Shown here: piece by piece, positions 36,386 through 47,100 of the stretch
Layout: every line of letters starts with the position of its first letter
Numbering within the stretch: position 1 is the first letter of the stretch
Assembly: GCF_010093535.1 (NCBI RefSeq)
Contig: NW_022985189.1
Coordinates: 16,919-64,424 of the forward strand
Direction of reading: 5' to 3'
Origin: Lindgomyces ingoldianus
Lineage: Eukaryota > Ascomycota > Dothideomycetes > Pleosporales > Lindgomycetaceae
DNA length: 47,506 nucleotides
Program-made: the position numbers and the translations under genes
The notes under the pieces: model-generated
Database searches by the model: none
What the model was told of the DNA's origin: nothing
Seen by the model: the letters and a program-made list of their open reading frames with translations, nothing else

Positions 36386-37665
36386 TTATAAAGTCTATAG
36401 TAATTATTATCTATAGCTGCTTTAGAGCTTTAATTAGTTAAAAGTATTTATATATTTTATGCCTTTAGAGGTTATTTCTATTGCATGTGTTACATTTTTC
36501 AAGTACCTTTATACACAGTTGCTTTATTTTAGATATTAGTTAAGAAATAGTAACCTTTAGCTTTTTTTAAAGAGTGCTAATTCCTAGGTGTTTAAACATT
36601 AGAGATTTATAGTATTTATAGATTAAGTTTTTCTATTCTTATTTAGTTACTATAAGCGCATAGAATTCGTCTATAGGCCTAGGTCTGTTATACACTAATC
36701 CTTTCTCTATTTTTTTTTTTAAAAAAAGTAAACTTTTTAGTTCTTTCTTCTTTTCTGTTAAAATAGTTAGGTCTTTAGCTAAAAGCATTAGCTTACTAGT
36801 TTTATGCTCTTAGAACATGCTTAATAATATAGTTAAACTAAGTAAGTTTTATTACTTATTATATATGCATTAGCAAGAGTTTCTTTATAGTTAGAAAAGT
36901 AACTAAGTTTGCATAGTTTATTATAATATTAAATTATTTTTCTATTCTGTGTAGTTTAGTTGCCTATATTTATACAGCATTAAGTATTCCTTTTAGCTCT
37001 TTATTAAGTATACTATAGTCTACTTTAGCTTCTAAGAATTTTACTAAGTAGTATACTACTAGGTGCTATTTCTTGTTTTCTTGTTCTTAGTAAAAGGCTG
37101 CACTACTTACTCTTAAAGATGCATCTGTGTAGATTTTTATTTCTAACCTTAAGTTATACATTTATAGTACTAGCTTAATAGTTATAGCCTATTTTAGTGC
37201 TTTTAAGGCATTATTTATTTATAAAGTCTAAACAAACTTTATAACTACTTATTTCTTTATAGTTACATTTATTAACAGTAAAGTAATTTTAAAATAGTTT
37301 TTAATTATTTATCTAACATATCTAGATAGCCTAAAGAATCCTTTAACTTTCTTAACTATTATAGGCTCTAGCTATTCTAAGACGTTCTGTATCTTAGCTA
37401 AATTAATCTTTATTTTATTACTATTAATTATAAATCTTAGGTACTCTATCTTAGTAACATAGAATTTACATTTAGATAGCTATAAGTAGAGGCTGTATTC
37501 CTGCAGTTTTTTTTAGAACTTTTTATACTTTTTGTACATAGTCCTCTAGGCTGTTTTTTGTATAGATAAGAACGTTATCTAAATATACTAATATAAAGAC
37601 ATTAAGGTATAGGTTTAAAGCTGTATTAATAATTCTCTAGAATGTTGCTAGAGCGTTTGTTAAGC
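36386..37665 (-). pseudogene. gypsy-2 pol relic: RT C-terminal half, RNase H, integrase N-terminus
   Basis: Minus-strand reading from 37665 gives SLTNALATF, INTAL, NVFILVYLDNVLIY, KVLKKLQEYSLYL, SKCKFYVTKIEYL and VKGFFRLSRYVR. After RNase H comes the CNTCNRNN zinc-knuckle end of the integrase and TIDFI at 36386. Only the second Asp of YLDD is Asn. The coding region continues at 25868 to the left and, across the solo LTR, at 37884 to the right. Confidence 0.85.
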
Positions 37666-37670
37666 TAAAT

Positions 37671-37878
37671 TGTGAAGCTATGTAAAGCACTAAAGACATG
37701 AGGAACTGGATTGTATTGCTAAAGGAGGGCAACTACGGGTTTATATAGTACTAGATGAACCCATCATGTGACTTAAGGCCACTAATAGCTCTAGGCTGCA
37801 GCAGGTGGCATTGCTAGGCAGCAGTACGCTAAAGGAGTGTTGGTGGCTAGCGCATAGAGAGCTTTGTAACTGCAAACA
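37671..37878 (-). repeat. Solo LTR, little mutated, inside gypsy-2 RT
   Basis: 208 bp with TG...CA ends (TGTGAAGC... to ...GCAAACA) and the 5-bp duplication TAAAT on both sides (37666-37670, 37879-37883). GC content is visibly higher than all surrounding repeats, and CA/TG dinucleotides are kept. On the minus strand it holds TATATAAA-like promoter sequence (CTATATAAACCCG). Removing it with one TAAAT rejoins the RT motif LVILF-SLTNA in frame. The parent family is not otherwise present in the window. Confidence 0.85.
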
Positions 37879-37883
37879 TAAAT

Positions 37884-38003
37884 AGTATTACTAGTAGCTT
37901 ATATAATCTTTATAGAGTTTAAAAAGCTATAAGCTATTTATCTTCTTCTTTTATTTATATTTTGTTAAATCTATTCTGTACATTAAACTTTATAAAGTAT
38001 AGA
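37884..38003 (-). pseudogene. gypsy-2 RT relic, central piece
   Basis: Reads LYFIKFNVQNRFNKI, IKEEDK, LIAF, then LYKLLVILF, the usual KYFTKxDxxxAFNxIRIxEGDE and the YLVMPF block of Ty3/gypsy RT. Its upstream neighbour (43679-43836) joins in frame once gypsy-1 copy 2 is removed, its downstream one (from 37665) once the solo LTR is removed. Confidence 0.85.
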
Positions 38004-38008
38004 GTTCT

Positions 38009-38326
38009 TGTCACGATTGTGCACGAGTAAGGTTATAGAGCTTCACAGAGGTCTAGTTCAATTACTACGTGAGGTATCATAGTAGGTACAAGACGTTGTG
38101 TGAGGAACAGGAAGGTTTAGAAGGAAATTAGCAATTAAATACTTAGCTTAAAAGTCTAAGCGCTTTAGGTATAAATTAAGCCTGTTCTAGGTTTAGTTAG
38201 TGTTAAGGCAATTTGTGCTTAAGTTTATGTCTGTATTATGTTGTGTTCATGTCAGACGTGCACTAATAATACTCTAGTACGCGTCTAATACAGTTATGTC
38301 TAGGATCTAGGGAGGATACTGTGACA
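38009..38326 (-). repeat. 3' LTR of gypsy-1 copy 2
   Basis: Starts TGTCACGATTGTGCACGAG and ends GATACTGTGACA, followed by the C-run of the polypurine tract. Confidence 0.95.
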
Positions 38327-38849
38327 GTACCCCCCCCCTTATTAGGAAGGGAATCCTTTACATTAGTAGTTCTAGCATCAGGTCGTCTTTGTTAGGGTAC
38401 AGGTTTAGTTTAGATAGGTATCAGGCGTAGAATTAGGTTACCGCAGAGTTCTCTTACAGAGCTTCTGCAAGTTCCCACAACAGTTTGTTGTATCTAGTCT
38501 ATTTTATAAGGTATTTATAGATACATTTCTTCTTATTAAACTAGATCTATTTAACGTCTTCTACAACATATTCTAGTTTATTATTTATAATAACAGGTTT
38601 AGGTAGCAGGTTTAGCTGTCTAGGTAGATAGTTAGATTTAGAGGCTGCTTAGCGCAGCAACAATACGTAGAACACAGGGTGTATCTTCATGCTGTCAGGT
38701 AGGATTAATCAGTAAGCGTGCAATAAGACTATATAGGCTACTGTAAAGGGGCTAAGGTTCTTCTAATTAAGTTTCTTTAATTATTAGTTTGTTTAGATAT
38801 TTCTAGCGTCTAGCTAGACCTTCTTGCTAGCTGCATACGCAGGGGCGGG

Positions 38850-41800
38850 GGTTTAGGATTAGTTTACGTATTCTTGTTAAAGAGCTTAAGCCTATGTAAG
38901 CTCTTTATAAATGTATTTAGATATATTTTAGATTTTATTAATAAGTCTATTTACATCTGTTACTTATACAGATTAATAAGTTAGTTAGGGGGTATTTATA
39001 AGTAGTTTAAATCCTATTTAGGGGTAGTATCTGTAGTTTGCTAAGAACAGAGATACTTGTGTTAATTTAGATGTTGTGTTATTAGCTTTAAACTATGCTG
39101 TAGCTAACTATTTTACCTAGTTATCCTACTAGTAGTTTATGTACGCTTATAGGACTTATTCTATTACAGCGTTTATGTTCTTAGTCTAGCTGTTAGTCTC
39201 TAGGTAAAAAGCTGTAGATAGATAGAGGACAATTTAGAGCTGTTTACAGAGTTTATCCTAGAAGGCTAAGACAAACTGCGTACCTCTATCTAATATAATT
39301 ATGTTAGGCAGGCTATAGTAAACCTATACATATTAGTAGAATAACTAGGCTATATTAGGGGCAGTTATAAAAGAACATAGTATTAGGTGTTAATACTTAG
39401 TTAAGCAATTAACAACTACTATAATATTTATGTACCCTTTAGATAGGGGTAGGTCTATAATAAAATTAATTAATATGTCTTTCTAAGCTTATTTAGGGAT
39501 TAGGAGCAGTTTAAGTAGGCTATTATACCTTTCTTAAGAGGCCTTTACTTTACAGTAAGTATAGCAACATAATACATATCAGCGTACAGTATAGAACATG
39601 CGGGGCCAGTAGTACTCTCTCTGTAGTAGGTTAAGAGTCTTTCCTCTGCCTAGGTGTCCTCTAACAGGCGAGTTGTGTACAATTTAAAGTAGTTTAATTC
39701 TTAGTTTATTAGAATTAGGGATTACAAGTTAGTTACAGTAATACAGCTTACTATTTTAGTTTTTGCAGTTAGCTAGTGTTACCTTCTTTAACTAACTAGC
39801 GCTGTTTTAGAGCAGGTCTAAAGTTTCTTAGATAAATTTATTATTTAGATACTTATTAGTAATAATCTAATTAATTGTCTAATCTATTTTATTTAAGTTA
39901 AAGTCTAAAAATAGCTTAGGTTAGAGCAAAGTTTAGTGTTAAGCCTTTTACACTTCTTCCTAAGCAGGGACGTCTTAGGATTGCCTTATAAGGGCATCTA
40001 GTTTCCCTCTGTCTTAACTAGAACAATAAGTAATCTTAAAATTAAAATAAGACAGGTATTTAGACTAATAGGCTTATTAGTAGCTAAGTTGTTTTATAGT
40101 TGCAAAGTACTGCAAGTTCTTGTAGTTAGATAAGACCTATATTAGATGCGCTGCACCTTCTAGTTTAGGTTGCCATTATTTAAAGCAGCGTACTATAGCA
40201 AGCAATTCCTTGTTATAGATCTTATAATTGCCTTCTGCAGAACTTATTCTTTTTAAAAAGTATGCAATAGGCCTAATAGTCCTATTTAGCTTAGTCTAGG
40301 AGAGAACTTCTGCTACTACATAGTTTAAGGCATTAGCTTCTACAAGTATTAGTAGTTTAAAGTTAAAGTAGCAGAGTATTAGAGCTTTAGTAAAGGCTTT
40401 CTTTAGCTAGTTAAAAGACTATTAGTAATTTAAGTTAAAGTTAAATTAGACCCCTTTCTTAGTAAGTGTAATTATAAGGCTTACTAGCTGCAAGAAGTTG
40501 TTAATAAATTATTAGTAAAAGTTAGCAAATTTTATAAAGGCTTAAACATCTTTTATGTTCTTTAGGTATTGCTAATCTAGCACAGTCTAAACTTTAACAG
40601 GGTCTATTTAGATGCTATCTATAGAGATTACATATCCTAAATACGTGACCTTTAATTAGTAGAACTTACATTTGTCTATGTTAAGTTACAGACCTGCTTC
40701 TTCTATAGCCTTTAGCACTAGGCGTACATGCTGTTTATGCTCTAAAAGGCTATTGCTGTAGATTAGAATATTATTAATATACACAGTGCAGAACACGTCT
40801 AGGTAGGGTTAAAGCAAGTTGTTTATAAAATGTTAAAAAGTACTAAGCGCGTTAGCTAAGCTAAAGGGCATTACTAGGTACTTAAATAGTTTATATTAAG
40901 TCTAAAACACTATTAGCTACTTGTCACCCTTTGCTATCTTTAGCTTATTAAAGGCAGCAATAATATCTAACTTTATAAAATACTTTACTTTACTTAGTTA
41001 GCTTAAGGTTTTCTATAAAAGGGGAATTAAGTATTAGTTCTTAATAGTAACAGTATTTAGTCCTTAGTAGTTAACATAGAATTAAAGCCTACCCCTAGGT
41101 TTCTTTATAAATAGTATAGGTAACACTACTAGTAAGAAGCTAGCTTAAATAAACCTTTTCTCTAGGTTCTTATTAAGGTATTTTTAAAGCACTTTTAATT
41201 TATTTAGCAACATCTTATATAGTAGCCTATAACTAAGTTATTTGCTAGGCTTAAAGGTTATCTAGTAATTGTACAGATGTTATATTAAAAGCTTATTAGA
41301 CTTATCTTAGAAGAAGACATGCAATAAGTTGTAGTAGTCTTAAGGGACTATTATCCTTAAGTTAGTGTGTTTTTAGGGAGCTAAAGCTTAGTCTATATTA
41401 GAAATTGTAACTGCGTAGATTTTGTAATCTAGTTGTTAAGCTAGGGTCATAAATAGGGCAGGTTCTATGTAGCAGATGTCTATCTACTATTTAAGTCCTA
41501 GTTTGTGTCTAAATTAAGTAAGTAAAAGTTCTTTAAAAGCTTTCTCTTCTTTAAGTTTAAGTAGTTATTAAATTATTTTACATAGCCTATCTTAGTAAAA
41601 GGCCTAGCTTATTAGCCTTACTTAAGTAGTTCTTCTCTAGGTTATTAGAGAGTAGGTCTAAAAACCTTTTATATTAAGTGCTATTTAGGTGTTGTTTAGG
41701 TGTAAGCGTAAGCATACATCTTAGCATTAAAAAAAGTTAAAGTTTAGAACTTACTCTTAGTAATTAAAGGCAACCTTATGCTAATATAGCTATAGTTATC

Positions 41801-42400
41801 CTAGAATTAGGTTATAACATCCTGTGTTTATTACATAGAGCTTAATCTACTCTTTATAGTGTTAGTAGGTAATTATAACAGTTATAGTACAGAAAATAGA
41901 ACCTCCTTTAAGTTGTTTTTTATTAAATCTAGTTAGGTAAATTATTTAGGTAAGTAGTGTTAATTAGAGATTTAGTTTACACACTAGTTTTTTATTAATG
42001 TAACCTATGCTATTTGCTCCTAAGTTAATAAGAGCCTGTATTAAGGCTAATACAGTTCCTTATTATAAATATATAGAAATATTAACTTAGTACTTCTAGT
42101 TATTAGTAAGGGACTTAGCCTATAAGTTAGTAAAGATCTAGTGTTAAATTAGTTCTAAAAGGCAACTTAGCCCTAGAACAAGCCTTTTTACAGGCTCCTA
42201 CTGCTATAGCTGCGGCTATGTTAAGAGTAGTAAAAGGGATTAAAGCTTAAATATAAGTTAGAGCCCTTATAGAAATAAGATTAAAACAGTAAGAATTTTT
42301 AATAAGTGCTAGCAGCGCTACTTATGTAGACTTAAGAAAGGGAAATAAAGTAGTTTTAGAAGATATAACTATGCTTACTACACTTAAAGCATTAACCTTT
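38850..42400 (-). pseudogene. gypsy-1 copy 2 pol relic
   Basis: The best preserved version of the family in the window. The RT region reads PVLFIKK-like and KxDIIAAFNKL-like motifs near 41100-40950, LVMPFSLANA at about 40870, then YINNILIYSNS. The integrase segment LPLSKGYINIIVVVN and YLSTAFYLET is at about 39450-39200. Stop codons remain at Gln and Trp positions. The outer limits are approximate. Confidence 0.75.
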
Positions 42401-43355
42401 CTTTCTGTAATCTTTACGCTTTCTAGAACTAACTAGAGCATAATTTAAATTAATTTTTATTACATTAGAGTTCTTATTTGCAACTGCGCTAGTTTAGGGG
42501 TGTATTAGGGCTTGTACAGGGAGGAACCTTATGTTATTATTATAGGTAGTGATTAGGTTCACATACGTGTTAAGGTTGTTTAGAAGGGGTTCTTCTACTA
42601 TAGCGCATTGCAGTTTAGTTAAGAGAGAGTTATATAGGGCTGTAATTAAACCTATCTTATTTAGGCCTATATTAGATGTAAGTTAGCAGAACTTAGTAAA
42701 GTGTAAAGTAAAGCTTTTCTTTTCTTATTATAAGGTGTTTAGGCAACTTAGGGCTATTAACTTTTTATTTAAGTTTCTATAAGTTACTTACAAGAACACT
42801 ATAAATTAATCTAGGTTAATAATATTCTTATCTATTAGTAAGTTAATTAAGGCTGTTACATTATAGTTAAGTTAAAAGTAGGCATATAGTAACTAGAAGT
42901 GTTTAAAGAGGAATTAGTCTATGTTTCCTTTAAGTTTATATTAGAGCTTGTGTAGAAAGGAAAGTAGGTCTTTCTATTTTCTGTTAAACAGTAGGGGATT
43001 AAGAAGTTAGTTAGATTTTATTACTAGGTTAAAGAGGTTACAGGTTATAGGCAGTGTTAGGTAAAAAAGAGTTAAGCTATCTCTAGACTTCTAAGTAGGC
43101 TTTAAGGCTAGTAAGTTCTTAGTTCCTACTACTATAACAAGAGTTAAGGCAGAAATAGACTACTTAATAATATAAAGCTGTTCTTTAAAGTCTTTTTAAA
43201 AAGCTTTAAAGCTTATAATGTAGCAGCTTTTCTATAAAGTAAGCGCTTCTTAGAAGGCTTCTTAGCTTACTTTAATAGCTTAGAGTTATATAAGTACTAA
43301 GCTTATTAGATTAGATTTAGAGGCTATTCTTAGCTAAAGTTTTAACATAACATAA

Positions 43356-43673
43356 TGTTATAATTATGCACAAGTAAGGTTATAGAGCTTTACAGAGGTC
43401 TAGTTTAATTACTACGTAAGGTATTATAGTAGGTACAAGACGTTATGTAAGAAACAGAAAGGTTTAGAAAAAAATTAGTAATTAAATACTTAGCTTAAAA
43501 GTCTAAGCGCTTTAAGTATAAATTAAGCCTATTTTAGGTTTAGTTAGTGTTAAGGCAATTTATGCTTAAGTTTATATCTGTGTTGTGTTGTGTTCGTGTT
43601 AGACGTGCACTAATAATACTCTAGTACGCGTCCAATACAGTTATGTCTGGGATCCGGGGAGGATACCGTGACA
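43356..43673 (-). repeat. 5' LTR of gypsy-1 copy 2
   Basis: 318 bp. The inner end (TGTTATAATTATGCACAAG) is mutated, the outer end (GGGATCCGGGGAGGATACCG) almost untouched. Confidence 0.95.
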
Positions 43674-43678
43674 GTTCT

Positions 43679-43836
43679 TTTTAGTTAGTTTATAATGTCT
43701 TATATAATTAAGAAAAGAAACTAGTTTTAAATTATATTATTATTTAAAGTTTAGTAGTCTTAATAGACTTAGATTTTTTTTTTATAAAAATTACTGCTAA
43801 GGTAACTAGGCTATAGCTTTTTTAAATATAGCCTTA
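43679..43836 (-). pseudogene. gypsy-2 RT relic, N-terminal piece
   Basis: Minus-strand reading gives KSYSLVTLAVIFIKKK, VY-stop-DY, TLNNNII, then FLFLI, i.e. the SPLAAPVxFVKKKDG, CxDYRxLN and NRYPLPLI blocks of Ty3/gypsy RT. Only 158 bp survive between gypsy-1 copies 2 and 3. Confidence 0.8.
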
Positions 43837-44154
43837 TGTCACGGTATCCTCTCTAGATCCTAGACATAACTGTATTAGACGCGTACTAGAGTATTATTAG
43901 TGCACGTCTAACATAAACACAACACAACATAGACATAAACTTAAGTATAAACTGCTTTAACACTAACTAAACCTAAAACAGGCTTAATTTATACCTAAAG
44001 TGCTTAGACTTCTAAGCTAAGTATTTAATTACTAATTTTTTTTTAAACTTTTTTATTTCTTACATAACATCTTATACTTACTATAATACCTTATATAGTA
44101 ATTAAACTAGACCTTTGTAAAGCTCTATAACCTTACTTATGCATAATTATAATA
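43837..44154 (+). repeat. 5' LTR of gypsy-1 copy 3
   Basis: 318 bp, the same length as the copy 2 LTRs and inverted relative to them. The outer 100 bp keep CpA/TpG-rich sequence; the inner end is degraded. Confidence 0.9.
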
Positions 44155-47100
44155 TTATGTTGTGTTAAAACTCTAGCTAAGAATAGCCTTTAAATCTAAT
44201 TTAATAAGCTTAGTACTTATATAACTTTAAGCTATTAAAGTAAGCTAAAAAGCTTTTTAAAAAGCGCTTACTTTATAAAAAAGCTACTATGTTATAAGCT
44301 GTAAAGCTTTTTAAAAGAACTTTAAAAAACAGCTTTACATTATTAAGTAGTCTATTTCTACCTTAACTTTTATTATAGTAGTAAAAACTAAAAACTTACT
44401 AGCCTTAAAGCTTACTTAAAAGTCTAGAGATAGCTTAACTTTTTTCTACCTAACACTACTTATAACTTATAACTTTTTTAACTTAGTAATAAAATCTAAC
44501 TAACTCTCTAATTCTCTACTATTTAATAAAAAATAAAAAAACCTACTTTTTTTTTTACACAAGCTCTAATATAAACTTAAAGAAAATATAGACTAATTCC
44601 CCTCTAAACACTTTTAGTTACTATATGCCTACTTTTAACTTAACTATAACATAATAGCCTTAATTAACTTACTAATAAATAAAAATATTATTAACCTAGA
44701 TTAATTTATAGTGTTTTTATAAGTAACTTATAAAGACTTAAATAAAAAGTTAATAGCCCTAAGTTACCTAAACACCTTATAATAAAAAAAAAAAGCTTTA
44801 CTTTACACTTTACTAAGTTCTGCTAACTTATATTTAATATAAGCCTAAATAAGATAAGTCTAATTATAGCCTTATATAACTCTCTCTTAACTAAACTGTA
44901 ACATGCTATAGTAAAAGAACCCCTTCTAAACAACCTTAACATGTATGTAAACCTAATTACTACTTATAATAATAACATAAGGTTCCTCTCTATATAAGCT
45001 TTAATACACCTCTAAACTAGCACAGTTACAAAAAAAGACTTTAACATAATAAAAATTAATTTAAATTATGCTTTAGTTAGTTTTAGAAAGTGTAAAAATT
45101 ATAAAAAAAAAAGTTAATACTTTAAGTGTAGTAAGCATAGTTATATTTTTTAAAACTACTTTATTCTTCTTTTTTAAGTCTACATAAGTAGCGCTGCTAG
45201 CACTTATTAAAAATCTTTACTGTCTTAATTTTATTTTTATAAAAGCTTTAACTTATATTTAAGCCCTAATCCCTCTTACTACTCTTAATGTAGCCGCAGC
45301 TATAGCAGTAGAAGCCTATAAAAAGGCTTGTTTTAGGGCTAAGTTACTCTTTAAGACTAATTTAACACTAAATCTCTACTAACTTATAAGCTAAGTCTTC
45401 TACTAATAACTAAAAGTACTAAGTTAATATTTTTATATATTTATAATAAAAAACTATATTAGCTTTAATATAAGCTCTTATTAACTTAAAAGTAAATAGC
45501 ATAGGTTATATTAATAAAAAACTAGCGCGTAAACTAAATCTTTAATTAATACTACTTACCTAAATAATTTACTTAACTAGATTTAATAAAAAACAACTTA
45601 AAAAAAGTTTTATCTTTTATACTATAACTATTATAATTACCTACTAATACTATAAGAAGTAGATTAAGCTCTATGTAATAAACATAAGATGTTATAACTT
45701 AATTCTAAAATAACTATAGCTATATTAGCATAAAGTTGCCTTTAATTACTAAAAGTAAGTTCTAAACTTTAACTTTTCTTAATGCTAAGACATATGCTTA
45801 TGCTTACACCTAAATAACACTTAAATAGCACTTAATATAGAAGGTTTCTAGACCTACTTTTTAATAACTTAAAAAAGAACTACCTAAGTAAGGCTAATAA
45901 GCTAGGCCTTTTACTAAGATAAGCTATATAAAATAATTTAATAACTACTTAAACTTAAAAAAAAAAAGCTTTTAAAAAACTTTTACCTACTTAATTTAAA
46001 CATAAACTAGGACTTAAACAGCAGATAGACATCTGCTATATAGAACCTGCCCTGTTTATAACTCTAGCTTAATAACTAGATTATAAAATCTACGCAGTTA
46101 TAATTTCTAATATAGACTAAGCTTTAGCTTTTTAAAAACACACTAACTTAAGAATAATAGTCTTTTAAGACTACTATAACTTATTATATATATTTTTTAA
46201 GACAAGTCTAATAAGCTTTTAATATAACATTTATATAATTACTAGATAACCTTTAAGCCTAGTAAACAACCTAGTTATAGGCTACTATATAAAATATTAC
46301 TAAATAAATTAAAAGTGCTCTAAAAATACCTTAATAAAAACCTAAAAAAAAAGTTTATTTAAGCTAGCTTCTTACTAGTAGTGTTACTTATACTATTTAT
46401 AAAGAAACCTAAAAGTAGGCTTTAATTCTATGTTAACTACTAAGGACTAAATGCTATTACTATTAAAAACTAATACTTAATTTTCTTTTTATAGAAAACC
46501 TTAAGCTAACTAAGTAAAGCAAAGTATTTTATAAAGTTAGATATTATTACTGCCTTTAATAAGCTAAGAATAGTAAAAGGTAATAAGTAGCTAACAGCAT
46601 TTTAGACCTAATATAGACTATTTAAGTACCTAGTAATGCCCTTTAGCTTAGCTAACACGCCTAGTACTTTTTAACATTTTATAAACAACTTACTTTAACC
46701 CTACCTAGACATGTTCTACACTATGTATATTAATAATATTTTAATCTACAGTAATAGCCTTTTAGAGCATAAACAGCATGTACGCCTAGTGCTAAAGGCT
46801 ATAGAAGAAGTAGGTCTGTAACTTAACATAGACAAATGTAAGTTCTACTAATTAAAGGTTACATATTTAGGATATATAATCTCTATAAATAGCATCTAAA
46901 TAGACCCTATTAAGGTTTAAACTGTGCTAAATTAGTAATACTTAAAAAACATAAAAGATATTTAAGCTTTTATAAGATTTACTAACTTTTACTAATAATT
47001 TATTAACAACTTTTTATAGCTAGTAAGCCTTATAATTATACTTACTAAGAAAAAAGTTTAATTTAACTTTAACTTAAATTACTAATAGTTTTTTAACTAG

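Larger units (their letters stand above)
38009..43673 (-). mobile_element. gypsy-1 copy 2: full-length, least mutated copy
   Basis: Two 318-bp LTRs (38009-38326, 43356-43673), the 5-bp duplication GTTCT (38004-38008, 43674-43678) and 5665 bp in all. Minus coding strand: RT (about 41160-40600, YINN at 40781-40770), RNase H, integrase (about 39450-39100 with NIIVVVNCLTKY and LDRGTQFV). A run of nine C at 38330-38338 next to the left LTR is the polypurine tract. It keeps more G and C than copies 1 and 3, yet both YIDD Asp codons are Asn. It splits the gypsy-2 RT, and its removal restores the frame. Confidence 0.95.
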
